Source: Polytrichum commune
Taxonomy: Eukaryota > Streptophyta > Polytrichopsida > Polytrichales > Polytrichaceae
Assembly (NCBI GenBank): GCA_950295325.1
Contig: OX485803.1
Coordinates: 61,643,554 to 61,707,553 of the forward strand
Length of the DNA stretch: 64,000 bases
Direction: 5' to 3'
Shown here: positions 49,355 to 59,576 of the stretch, piece after piece
Position numbering within the stretch: the first letter of the stretch is position 1
Layout of the letters: each line of letters begins with the position of its first letter
The notes under the pieces: generated by a model
The model's database searches: none
Told to the model about the DNA's origin: nothing
What the model saw: the letters and a program-made list of their open reading frames with translations, nothing else
Program-made: the position numbers and the translations under genes

Positions 49355-49605
49355 GAGGTAGACATGCCTAATTCTAACATAGCAAATAATTTGGACACCT
49401 ATAATTTAGTGATACATGGTTAGGTGTGGATCCAAGAATGGACACCAAAAAGACATATGTTTAGAAGAGATTGGAATACATGCTCAAAATATGCTGACAT
49501 TTCTAGGGTCAATAGTAAAAATAATGGACGGGAGGCAGAAACCTATTATGATCATTTATTGAGAACAAAAATCTCCACTTTGATAATGAATAAGATATTC
49601 ATATG
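49355..49605 (+). repeat. dispersed repeat R1 copy
   Basis: GGTAGACATGCCTAATTCTA, GGTTAGGTGTGGATCCAAGA, GGACACCAAAAAGACATATG and AATGAATAAGATATTCATA follow the same order as at 17.9 kb. Confidence 0.65.
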
Positions 49606-49753
49606 AGCTCCGATAATTACGACCTCGAATTGGTAACTTTTCCACCCAGCCCACTTCTCTTAAGATGTGAAACACACAATTAGTGCAAGATGGCTAGCAA
49701 ACCCAAATCAAGACCCATCCATCTACCTCAATGCAAATCGCAAGGGATGCTAA

Positions 49754-50236
49754 GAGGCGGTTTACACTATGGACCATGAAGTCGTCCCACGGCCGTCTAA
49801 GCGATGTGATTGGACGTTGAAGTCGTCCCGGGACGACTTGGGTTTACACCAAGGAAAAAATGGCAGAGTGACCACGGAGGTTGAGGTCCACAAATTTGTT
49901 TTTTTAAGCCTGCTCTATCCACTGCCATGGTCCAACGGGTTTTCCGTTGGGACAAGCAAAAGAGGTGGTCTAGGAAAAATAGCAAGGGCCCATGTCAGAA
50001 AAATGCCGTTTTAATGATTTTTTTGGATTTTTTTAATGATTTTTTTTCCAACTTAGTTAATGACTCCACTTTTTGGTGCATGGTCATTCTTCATGGTCCA
50101 CATTCGGTTTACACCTAGTGAAGGGCCCACGAACCATGAAAACTAATATTTTAGTAACTCGGACCATGGAAGTCGTCCCACGCAAAATAGGCCTCTTACG
50201 TGGGACGATTTCATGGTCCATAGTGTAAACCGCCCC
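49754..50236. mobile_element. Harbinger-like MITE H3, just upstream of the patatin gene
   Basis: A 483-bp element with terminal repeats of about 36 bp. The left runs from GAGGCGGTTTACACTATGG to GAAGTCGTCCCAC, and the right is its complement with GGGGCGG at the tip. TAA flanks both sides (49,751-49,753 and 50,237-50,239). Inside is a perfect 20-bp palindrome AAGTCGTCCCGGGACGACTT (49,820-49,839). It ends about 256 bp before the start codon of the patatin-like gene, so it may form part of that promoter. Confidence 0.88.
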
Positions 50237-50492
50237 TAACTAACATGGACGGTGTAGGCCCGGGATGATAAACATGGGATGGATGAGGGGGGTAGAAAGT
50301 GGATGAAAAGCAGAGCAGCAGCCAGCCAGCGCCCGCCCGCCCGCCCGCCCGCCCGCCCGCGCGCGTCGGTCGCCAACAAATACAGGCTCTCGCACGAGGC
50401 AATGTTCTTCGGTGTCGACGACTCCCGAACGGCGATTGTTGTAGTTGGATCGCTGGTGCTCGAGTTGTAATCGGGTTCGGAGGAGGGTCGCC
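50237..50492 (+). promoter_or_regulatory. promoter/5' leader of the patatin-like gene
   Basis: A GC-rich stretch lies between the H3 MITE and the start codon, in contrast to AT-rich flanks. It contains a (CCCG)n run at about 50,331-50,366. No clear TATA box is seen, and the transcription start cannot be placed. With so little space, upstream promoter elements probably lie inside the MITE. Confidence 0.5.
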
Positions 50493-50627
50493 ATGCCGAT
50501 GGGGTTCATGGGGCAGCAGGCCAAGGGCCAGGTGGGCAAGCGCATCACCATCCTCAGTGTCGACGGCGGCGGGGTCCGCGGCCTCATTCCTGCCACCATC
50601 CTGGCGGAGCTCGAGGGCAAGCTCCAG
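50493..50627 (+). CDS. patatin-like gene, exon 1
   Basis: 45 codons, [12 protein letters not shown] to ELEGKLQ, with the glycine-rich DGGGVRG loop. The donor is CAG|GTACTC, phase 0. Confidence 0.92.
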
Positions 50628-53600
50628 GTACTCACTCGCAACATTCTCACCCCAACAATTGTCAGCTACGACCATGTACAAAACGTCTACAGCCTTCTGC
50701 AGGCATCCACCTAGTGCTTAGTGGGGAGAGTGACTTCTCTTAGTTGAGATTTGTGGGAGCAAATGCTGGGAGGTGGAGTGGAGGTGGACAGTAAGTAGGG
50801 GGAGCAGCACTGCAATGTGCACTAGAAATCAATTAGCACTAGAAATCAAGCCGGGATCAACAGTTGTCTAGAGCCTTCCCCAACCTCCTACAACCCCCTG
50901 CAGTGGGAGAGGCACCTTAGCTAAGGTTTGTGGGCCTGATAGTTTGTCGAGCATTGTGGTTCGATGGTGGGGGTTTCTTGTTGGGCGGAGAGTAACGGAC
51001 GCGGTACTGTGATGAGATCCGGATGAGTTAGCACTAGAAATCAAAGTGATTTGAGCAATTGCCTAGAATCTTCTAGAGCTGCAGGCAGGCATCCATCATC
51101 TAGTGCTAGCTAGTGGGAGAGATGACTTAGATTTCTGTACCAGGAAGAGGGATTGGGTTGTGGGAGCACTGTGATAATTTAGCATCTGAGTCGGTTAGCA
51201 GTAGTTAGGATGTATGATGATTGTTGTGGGACTTGATGGAGTTGAGGACTATTCTAGGATTGAATGATTGGATTCTTGGTGGAGGTGAAGGTGGATGTTC
51301 TGGTTCAGAGAGGCTGTGTGAAAATGTGGATGAGAATGGGGGATGTAATGCAGAAATACGTGTTTGCGGTCAAAGAGTTTCAGGTGTGGGTTGTCAGTGG
51401 GTTTCAGTTGTTGTTGAGCAAGTTCTGGGATATGCGTCCAAGTGGGGGATTGTAGTTTTCCAGCAGTCGTCTTGGCTGTGTAGGATTTGTGAGTCATGTT
51501 GTGCGTTGAAGAACCCAGGTAAATTCGGAATTAGTTGTTGTGCTGCTGATCTGCACCTAGCTCGGAGGGATGGATGAAGAAATCCCTTAATTGAGCTGTC
51601 TGTCTAAGTGGATAGTTTGGTTGGAATCTTGGGAGCACCAGAGCACTGCCAATCTAGGTGGGAAATATGAACTTTTTTCAGGCTGGGTGTCAGAATAATG
51701 TTGCAGGTCTTTGTACCTAATCCCAACAGGCCCCTCCGTACTGAGTTTTACAAGACTCCAGGAAAATACCTCAGTTCCTTTCGAAATAAAAATGTAGGAC
51801 TTCTTTTTTTCTTTCTTTGTTTCACATGTGTCGAATCTCAGGACAATTACTCGCAGGCCACGTGTTGTTTTGGATTTCCTCCGTGCTCAAATCACCAATG
51901 ATCACTGTTTCTTTCCCGGTGATGCAGAGACTTGCAGTGCTTCGAGTGTGGTCAAGTAAGAGTGATTAATTTTTCAGGATAGAATTAGAGATGATGTAGG
52001 TTCCAATTGCAGTTCTGCAAGTTGCCGCAATACAATTGATGCACCACAATCACAAGCCCCAGCATGTACATTTAGCACTTTGCACTGCTCACCTTTCGGC
52101 GAGATTAGAAAACATGAAGAAAATGGTTCAGAACAAATATTGGTGCTTGTGTGATATTCTGCAGTGTGATATTCTGATGTACAACTATCTCTAGATATGA
52201 GTAAGCAAAGCAACTCACCAAGTCGCTTTTCCCATTCCTCTTGACCCAGTCGTCAGGCTGATCTGATTCGGTGCTGGACAAGGCCCACACATATTGAGCC
52301 ACAAATATCTGTTCCAAGTTTCCACCATCCAACTTCCCTGCACTGATTGGGGATAGAAGCCAGGACAGGGTCGATGTCAACTCATTAAAATACTGTTACA
52401 GCAGAAGAATCACATTGATTCCTAAGAATCTTTATCACAGTAAGTAAATCACAGCACGAAAGCTTTCTGGAAGGGAGGTTTTTGACAGCTGTCCTTTCGT
52501 TTTCAGATTTGTACTGTTATACTTCTTATGCCAAGCCACAAATGAAGTCTGAAATCCACAACCACTTTTGTGAAGATTGTAAACATTGTGTGTATATACT
52601 CCATAGAATTACAAAGGCCATCGGCATTGTTTACCAAGCCCTCAGTTATTGCACTCCATAGAAGAGAGATCGTCACCATTCATCCTCAGAGATTTGGATA
52701 GCGATTATGATCTATTGGACTATTTCTAAAACCTAGCATTCGGGAAGATGGGTCACTGAATTCCATTAAGAATCAGATTCAAATGCTGATGCCCCGATCT
52801 GTCTCTGTTGCCTACACTGACTGTCATTGATATTTTGCATGTGAAGGTTATGATTTATCCATGTGTGAGGTCCAGAATGCCGGGAATTTAAGAATGAGGG
52901 ATATGAAAAATGCAATCTCTAGTGCATTTCACTGATATGCATATTTTTGCGACAGAGAATTGATGGGCCAGAAGTCCGGTTGGTAGACTACTTTGACATC
53001 ATTGCGGGCACCAGTACAGGTGGTCTTATCACCTCCATGCTCGCAACACCGAGCAGTGACAACTCTGACCGTCCGCTGTTTACAGCAAAGGATGTCGTGC
53101 ACTTCTACCAAAAACATGCCAGCAAAATCTTCTCCCAAAACAGGTACTAATGATTTTTTTCCCTAACCTCATTTCATTGCATGAGCTACAAATCAATCAC
53201 CCTCTAACTTCACAAAATCTTGAACCAGAATCTTATTGAAAGGGAAAATATTGATGCAAACAAGGGGGTGGGTGGGGTGCATAGAGGACCATTTGGGCAG
53301 ACAAGAAGGGGTTTCATGTCTTCTGGGCCCAAATACAAGCCACGTGGATTGCAACGCCTGCTGGACCAGTACTTTGAGAGCAACCCACATCTCGACCGAG
53401 CGCTCACATCAATTATTATCCCTACTTTCGACACCAAAATCCAACAGCCTGTTATCTTCTCATCCTGGAAGGTGTGCACAAAGTAGCTACCAATACATAT
53501 GTATTTGTCAATCTGAAATATAAGATTTCTATCTTATAAGGTAGGCATACCCAAACCCAAAACCAACACTGTATTACAATTATACATTTGAACTCCCCAT

Positions 53601-56600
53601 ATGTACGACCTTGGTACATAGTGTTGCTTTGGGGTATACGTATCTTACACCAAAAATTGAACTTCTGAATTATACGCAACAGATTCAAAAAGCTGCACCT
53701 CATGCTCTGTACTTGATGAGGAAGGAGGGTCAAAAATGACCATTGTCAAGCAATTTGTCTTGTGATCATTTTTATATCATGGATAAAAAAATGTAAACAG
53801 CTGTGCGCTCTAGTCTGCCCTCATCAATGTGCAGATCGCAATGATTGTGTAGGCAGTCATTCAATATAATGATATGTCACTAATTTGTGTGGAAGTCTGG
53901 ATTATGTTGAGCTAAATTGGATGTTTGTCGCAACTTTAGGCAAAGAGGGAGCCTCTTGATAATGCGCCCATCAAAGCAGTGTGCCGGGCCACAACAGCAG
54001 CTCCCACTCTCCTTCCACCTGTTCAATTCACCCTGACAGATGTCAGTCGGGAACCCCCTCAATCACGTGAATTCAACTTGATTGATGGAGGTGTGGTCGT
54101 GAACAACCCGGTAAGCTCCAATTCCAACATTATCTTTCTCTTTGTCAGCATCTAGTAAACTTCACACAGCACAGAATTAACGAAATGGGGATAAGGAAGA
54201 GGAATATTCATCTTCATGATGCCTTCAAACTCTTTGATCTGGGAGCTTAAGTGGTTTGAGGATTAATAACTGGAAATAACCCATTAAAGTGATATGATGG
54301 GCAAGCAGGTATTACCAGACTCAATGCCTGCAGAATAGGGTTTGCCAATAAAGAACTCTAATAAAGATCACATGAAAAATGCGGAGTCAAATCAAATTTA
54401 ACTATATGTATGTGTACAGTAGTTTAAGAAATTGGAAAGTTTTTGTCCTTTATATTCATCCTAATGTGTGGGAGTGGCTTGGTGAATGACTTCAAGCCAC
54501 ATTGACATTGATGTTTCACTGTTTAGTTGTCCTTTTCATTTCTGAGGTAAATTTCATTGTAGCAATTACTCACGGCGGGTAAGTCCAATATGGGTGGAGC
54601 AGACATACTTGGCGATCACACAGGCGGTCAAGGAGGTCCAAACGGGAGGCCCACTGGCAGAACGAGTAGACTACTCTGTGAGTACCCTATTTGCTTGAGA
54701 AATACGTAACCACCTGCTAGTGGCTGCACAATATGTAGAGAACTGCCTCAAATTATCACCAAGTGGTGCATGGGCCATGATGGCCTGGCTGATGACTGAA
54801 TACTTTTGCAGTTTTTTGATTGCTTACGCGTCTATTAGATGTTCTCATACTTGAGCTGGGTTTAATCACATGTAGACGTACAGCGATATCTTGGTACTCT
54901 CCCTGGGGACAGGCCAGCATACGACTGGCTATGATGCCAAAGAAGTCGCGAGATGGGGGGCCAAGGATTGGTTGACCAACAGGGGCGAGGTGCCCTTGGT
55001 GGACATGGTTTTCAATGCCAGTGCGGAGATGGTGGACTACAACCTCTCCATCATCTTCCAGTCCCAACAATGCTCTTCAAATTATCTCCGTATTCAGGTA
55101 CCTATTTATGATGACCTACATTACCTTGCATGCCTAAAAAACATGAGATCATATACAAAATTGCAGAATCTAGAGGAAGCTGCTAAGATGTTGGGTAAAT
55201 CACAAAGAGTCAGCGGCAATGATCCGTGATCCGTGATTTGTGATTTGGACACCTAAATTCTATGTTGTAGTGGCAGAGAACCAGTAGAAACAACCGGTAA
55301 TGTTTGTAGTGAAAGAACACACCACATTCCATATATGCAATATCTAATTGACTCAGGGATCACTACAAAAGGGAAGAATTGCTTAGGAATCATCTTATTC
55401 CTCTTGGGCTTGCTTGGTATCATATTGTGCACCCGAGAGAGTTGGCACCCTCTCTCTTTTGGGTCCTGGTGACCTTCTATGTTTGTTTGACAATGAAATA
55501 AAGTGTTTCATTTGTCGCAAAACGAAACCAATCAAATCAAATCAACTGGAAGGAATGCTCAGGTGAGTCCAGTGTGGGTGACAAGTTAATTTTGGTGTTC
55601 AAATGCAGACTGACAACTCCAATGGACCTCTCGCATCTGCCGATGACTCGTCAGAGACAAACTTATGGAAACTGATGGCCACTGGGAAGCACCTCCTGGA
55701 TGAGCCGGTGTCGGAGCGTGACTTTGAAACGGGAAGACTAACCTCTATTCCTCACAGTGGCACCAACCGAGAAGCCCTCTACAGGTAGGTTCCCAACATA
55801 AGTAACTTAATACCCGGTGGTTCAGGAGGGAGGGATTGCTTGCTTGCTTGTTGTCATCATCAATGTCCAAAGGACCTTGGTTTTACGTTGTGAACTCCAC
55901 CAAATGTCACCACTTGCGACTCACCGGCAGCTGCTCGGGATCTTCAAAGAACCCTGAAACTCTTTACACCAAGTAAAACTCGATCTTAATAGTACTTGTT
56001 TAGTGCTGCTATCGCAAACCAATCACGCAGGTCTTAGAAAGTACATCTGGGCCTCCAAGGGTTGATGAACTCTTTGTGCTTTGTTAATCACAGATTCGCA
56101 GAGTGGCTATCGGAGGAGCGGAAGACGCGAATCGCAAACGCCCCTCCCCCTCCCCCACCCCCCGTGGAAGCCCCTGCCCCTGTGGTCGTGGAAACCCCCA
56201 GTGAGCCCGGCTCTCCGCCCGCTGAGGAGGCCCCCCCCGCCCCCACCCCCACCCCCGCAGCAGAGGAAGAAGCCAAGGCGGAAGAGCAAGCCGCTGCTGC
56301 TGCCCCTCCTGCGGAAACCAAAGCCGAAGAGACCACCCCCGCCGCCGAAGAACCCCCCGCCGCCGCCGCCGCTCCCGAGGAGGCCACCCCCGCCGCCGCG
56401 GCCGAGGAGAAGCTCGGCGAGGATGCGCCCGCAGCCGCAACGACGACCGAAGAGAAGGCGAGCGCCTACATGACGTTCCCGTACGTGCCCCGGAGCGCGT
56501 ACTATGAGGGCCCCTTCCACACCCGTCGGATCGACTCCTCATCCTACGCCCCCTATAGCACGGACCCCGCCTACGGGTCCTCGTATACCTCAACCCCCTC

Positions 56601-57162
56601 CTCCCGCAACTACTACTCCGACTCCTCCTCCTACAACGCCGCCTCCTCCTACAACTCCGCCTCCTCCTACAATGCCGCCTCCTCTTACACGGCGTCCTCG
56701 TACATGCCCTCCCCGTTCGAGGAGACCCACCCCCCGGCGAAGTCCTCGTATTATACGCAGCCCCGGTATGCGTCCTCCTCGTACGCGGAGCCCCGGTACG
56801 CAGCGTCCTCGTATGCGTCCTCGTACACGGAGCCCCGATATGCGGCGTCCTCGTACGCGTCCTCGTATGCGGGCGAGCCCAAGTACGCCCCAGACACCTC
56901 CGTGCGGGCCTCGGCGTACGAGCGGCCCGCGTACGAGTCCTCGTACACCTCGTACGCGGTGCCTGAGCCCACCCAATACACGGAATACGGGGAGTCCTAC
57001 GCGACGCCCGAGCCCTCCAGCTACACGTCCTCGTACAGCGAGGCATACTCGTCTTCGTACTCCTCGTATTTGTCGTCGTATGCGAGGGTGGAGTCGAGAT
57101 CGAATGGAGCCGCCACCGGCACCTCGAACGCGTACCCGGACCTGTTTGGCTTCTTCTCGTAG
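50493..57162 (+). CDS. patatin-like phospholipase with long C-terminal extension
   Basis: Eight exons joined by GT-AG introns: 50493-50627, 52956-53143, 53285-53471 (or from 53243), 53940-54110, 54603-54677, 54876-55097, 55609-55784 and 56094-57162, giving about 740 residues. The family hydrolyses acyl groups of galactolipids and phospholipids with a Ser-Asp dyad. Seen here are the oxyanion loop DGGGVRG (24-30), nucleophile Ser65 in GTSTG, Asp219 in LIDGG followed by VVNNP, VLSLGTG, YLRIQ, and the usual end [11 protein letters not shown] near residue 387. Plant relatives normally stop soon after that. This protein goes on for about 345 residues, first Pro/Ala/Glu-rich, then Tyr/Ser-rich. No signal peptide is evident, so it is probably cytosolic or membrane-associated. 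The start codon has a good context (GTCGCCATGC), and the N terminus has the usual length. The exon 3 acceptor is uncertain; both options keep frame. Confidence 0.93.
50694..51150 (+). repeat. three diverged tandem units inside intron 1
   Basis: CTGCAGGCATCCACCTAGTG..TGGGGAGAGTGACTT, CTGCAGTGGGAGAGGCACCTT and CTGCAGGCAGGCATCCATCA..TGGGAGAGATGACTT recur about every 180-190 bases. Each of the first two is followed by TTAGCACTAGAAATCAA. This is an old internal duplication of the intron. Confidence 0.55.
52219..52392 (-). other. exon-like antisense segment in intron 1
   Basis: On the minus strand, an acceptor with pyrimidine tract (TTCTTCTGCTGTAACAG) and a donor (TTG|GTGAGT) enclose exactly 174 bases. 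They are open for 58 codons in phase 0, starting [16 protein letters not shown] and ending KRNGKSDL. The amino-acid composition looks protein-like, and Trp and Gly codons are well spaced. I do not recognise the family, and no partner exon was found nearby. It could be a gene fragment carried into the intron or a chance frame. Confidence 0.3.
52956..53143 (+). CDS. patatin-like gene, exon 2
   Basis: From [20 protein letters not shown] to KIFSQN; carries the GTSTGG nucleophile elbow. Acceptor GCGACAG|AG, donor ACAG|GTACTA, leaving two bases of a split Arg codon. Confidence 0.92.
53285..53471 (+). CDS. patatin-like gene, exon 3
   Basis: It encodes [20 protein letters not shown] through [13 protein letters not shown] is a family landmark. 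Two acceptors fit the phase: CATAG|AGG at 53285 (chosen, since it gives the usual spacing) and GAAAG|GGA at 53243, which adds 14 residues and has the better pyrimidine tract. Donor GAAG|GTGTGC. Confidence 0.75.
53940..54110 (+). CDS. patatin-like gene, exon 4
   Basis: 57 codons, [20 protein letters not shown] to [11 protein letters not shown], including the catalytic Asp in DGG. Acceptor TTTAG|GCA, donor CCG|GTAAGC. Confidence 0.93.
54603..54677 (+). CDS. patatin-like gene, exon 5
   Basis: 25 codons, [16 protein letters not shown] to RVDYS. The short exon continues the conserved NNP-T-LA segment. Acceptor GAGCAG|ACA, donor TCT|GTGAGT. Confidence 0.88.
54876..55097 (+). CDS. patatin-like gene, exon 6
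   Basis: 74 codons with the conserved [10 protein letters not shown] and the end NYLRIQ. Acceptor TGTAG|ACG, donor CAG|GTACCT. Confidence 0.93.
55370..55545 (+). repeat. dispersed repeat R-E copy in intron 6
   Basis: Resembles 11,460-11,615; GGTGACCTTCTATGTTTGTT followed by GACAATGAAATAAAG marks the A-rich 3' side. Confidence 0.45.
55609..55784 (+). CDS. patatin-like gene, exon 7
   Basis: 58 codons plus two bases. It contains [20 protein letters not shown] and ETGRL, followed by GTNREALY, all landmarks of plant patatin-like proteins. Acceptor ATGCAG|ACT, donor ACAG|GTAGGT. Confidence 0.92.
56094..57162 (+). CDS. patatin-like gene, exon 8 with low-complexity tail
   Basis: 355 codons and stop. 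After [12 protein letters not shown] the frame enters a Pro run and about 105 residues rich in Pro, Ala and Glu, then about 235 residues of Tyr/Ser-rich sequence. The latter includes SSYNAAS repeats, three near copies of (A/T)EPRYA(A/S)SSYA, and many SSY steps, ending DLFGFFS. No membrane segment or known domain. It is very GC-rich with G/C-ending codons, unlike the other exons. Long frames in the other registers and on the antisense strand are by-products of this composition. Confidence 0.9.
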
Positions 57163-57964
57163 ACCCGTTTATGATCGATCTTTTATCCTGGTAATAACGC
57201 TTTTATTATGTTATTATTATGGGGGGGGGGGGTGAAGCGGAATGGGATACGGAAGGGACCTACCCAATTTAGAAGTTATACAGATCGTTGAGAAGACAGG
57301 TTCTTAAGTAAGTAGAGACACATATGTGATTTATTAGGGTAAAGAGTCACATGAGTATAGGCCCTACTAACATGTATACTACATAGCAATAAGCTCATGT
57401 GTTAGGGACGACGGGTTGGATTGAGCCCGGAATACTTCTTCACTAACTTATACGTAGGATCACTAGTAGGTCCAGGAGTCTCAGCAATAAGATGTTGTAA
57501 TCTATAGGAGTAATAAAGTATGTGGTCTGGGTCGTAAGGCCTCCATATTTTACTGACCTAAAGATGTGTGTCATCTGGTTTGCTCACTCTTCTCAATTGG
57601 GGGAGTTGTATTTGAGTGGTATATGGCAAGGCTTGTAGTCGAGTATGGATAGATGTAAAGACATGTGTTAAGATGATGTTGAAATAAAATAAAAATAAAT
57701 GGGGGGAGGGGGGGGGGCGCAATCTTCCTTACCTTGATCGTGCTTGATCAAGCTCCTTGCATTCGAAGGTAGGCTCCTTCCGTGGCATGATCGAGTTTGG
57801 TGGGTCCACAGGGGGTTGTTTGTGTTCGAGATTTCATTTGTTTAAAACTAGATATGTGAAATATTGTATGGAGATCAGGTGTACATGATTCATGGTTTTT
57901 TTTAAATAAAATAAAATGAAATTCATTTGAAGGTATGTTGAGGTTTTAATGCTTATATTTCTTA
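57163..57964. other. 3' flank of the patatin-like gene
   Basis: No canonical AATAAA lies close to the stop; TAATAA and ATTATTATTAT occur within 60 bases. G12 follows at 57,221-57,232 and another G-rich run at 57,701-57,717. A fragment of repeat R1 (GAGTGGTATATGGCAAGGCT) lies at about 57,612-57,680. No gene is seen. Confidence 0.5.
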
Positions 57965-58485
57965 TGCCCCCTTCCCACCTGACTTTAGTTAAGACCCAAA
58001 GTATTTCCTAAAAACCGGGTAAAGCTCCCTCGGTTATAGCGGAGGCATCCGACTATCCCAATGCACCTACAAGAACTTGCTCCGGAGATTTTCAAGTAGG
58101 TTTTAGTTAAGTAGCTTTCACACATGTTCATGGTTTTATCTACCAAGTAATGAATGTTGGGTAGTTTTTGCCCCATCCCCAAATGCCTTACTACTCACCT
58201 ATCTTACCATCGGTTTTTGTTAATGGGGCTCCTCGTGCCCTCATAGCTAAGACTAAAAAGCAACCAACCACAAGGGTGGGAGGCGACACTTTTAAAGCTC
58301 CTATATTCTTGCCTCATGTTTAGGTACCGATGGGAGGGTCGGTGGTTGAGGCTTAAAACCTCCACTTTTAAGCCATGCCACATCATTTGCCAACTAGGCT
58401 CGGCATTAGATAATGTCGATGGTGTGAAGGCCGGTTTGTTAGAACCAACTTTTGGTCTTAGCTAAAGTCAGGTGGGAAGGAGGCA
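57965..58485. mobile_element. Harbinger-like MITE, family H6
   Basis: A 521-bp element with terminal repeats of about 35 bp. TGCC(C/T)CCTTCCCACCTGAC is followed by TTTAG(T/C)TAAGACC at both ends, and TTA flanks both sides (57,962-57,964 and 58,486-58,488). No coding capacity. It lies about 800 bp after the stop codon of the patatin-like gene. Confidence 0.85.
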
Positions 58486-59576
58486 TTACTCATGGTCGGT
58501 TCCTCTTACGCCAATTATAATGGTGATAAGGGGGTTCACCTTCCACCCTGCAAATTCGAGTGTCTGGATGAGTGGGTTGTACTTGTTGGGTTTTTCTTTG
58601 GTGGCAGTGGTGGCAAATCTATCATGGCAATATGTGAATTCTATGAACTGGATATTATTTGGTGGGGTTGAACTTAATGATGGTTGACCATCATTGGGGG
58701 CTCCTAGTATACATAGGATATTTAGTCACATACAGGCCATGCATGTACATGGGGGTGGGGAGGCATGTGCATTTTAGTAACCGATTTGATACCCTTATAT
58801 CTTGATGTTGAGAGTTTGATTTCCTAAATTAATAATATTGTAGAGTCTTGTGTGTTTGGTTCGATTGAAGTGTATGTATTGTTTGATGGATGGCTTAATT
58901 ATGGCGAGCTCTGCGGAGTCTTTTTATTTGTTGGTTTGAGCATATGGACAACTATTGTGACCATATGTTAGTTGCGTTGTTTGAGCACAATGCACATTTC
59001 AAATTTGGATGTGTAAGTGGCTAGAAGATGTTTTTTCACTAGTTGCCCATGTATTGGATGTAGCGGAATTTTAGTGTTTGTGTGATTTGTACAAAGAATA
59101 GGCCAAGGGCCTTCCATAAGTGGTTGGATGGTTCATGGTGATTTGGTCATTGGAGACCCATTTGTCTACGTATGCAAATTTTTGTTTGGGCAAGGGTTGG
59201 TTCAACGTTTGTGTGTGTGTGTGTGTATGGGTGAAACAAACCTCTCACAGGTTTGTCACCAACTTTCATAGTAACACTTATCAATCAAAACGATTAGTTG
59301 AAGAATTCAACTTATTTTCCTTGTAACGTCAAATTACAATTGTAGACCAAGTAGGTCTTGGTCTAAGCTCAACCACCCGACCATAGGAGAGAGATCAAAA
59401 AGATCCTCTCCCCTCCCCCGAGCTTCCTCTTATGCCACATGCACTAATTCTACTTCTATTTTCACATATAATAAAAGTATTATATTCATAGCTCTATCTC
59501 TTACTACTATTATAAATCTTCTATCTTTGGTTTTTTTAGAACCTTCAGCCATCTTTTAATTCAATCTCATTCTTCC
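58486..59576. other. intergenic, nothing recognised
   Basis: A (GT)n run lies near 59,209-59,227. No gene is supported. Confidence 0.5.

Noticed and set aside
50211-50721. Overlapping frames of 130-156 codons on both strands around exon 1
   Set aside because: Driven by the (CCCG)n run and GC-rich leader; only the 50,493 frame leads into the conserved DGGGVRG motif.
56084-57046. Long antisense open frame (320 codons) and other-frame frames over exon 8
   Set aside because: They arise from the GC-rich, repetitive codons of the sense exon. They are Arg/Thr/Pro or Gly repeats with no splice or family support, while the sense frame joins cleanly to exon 7.
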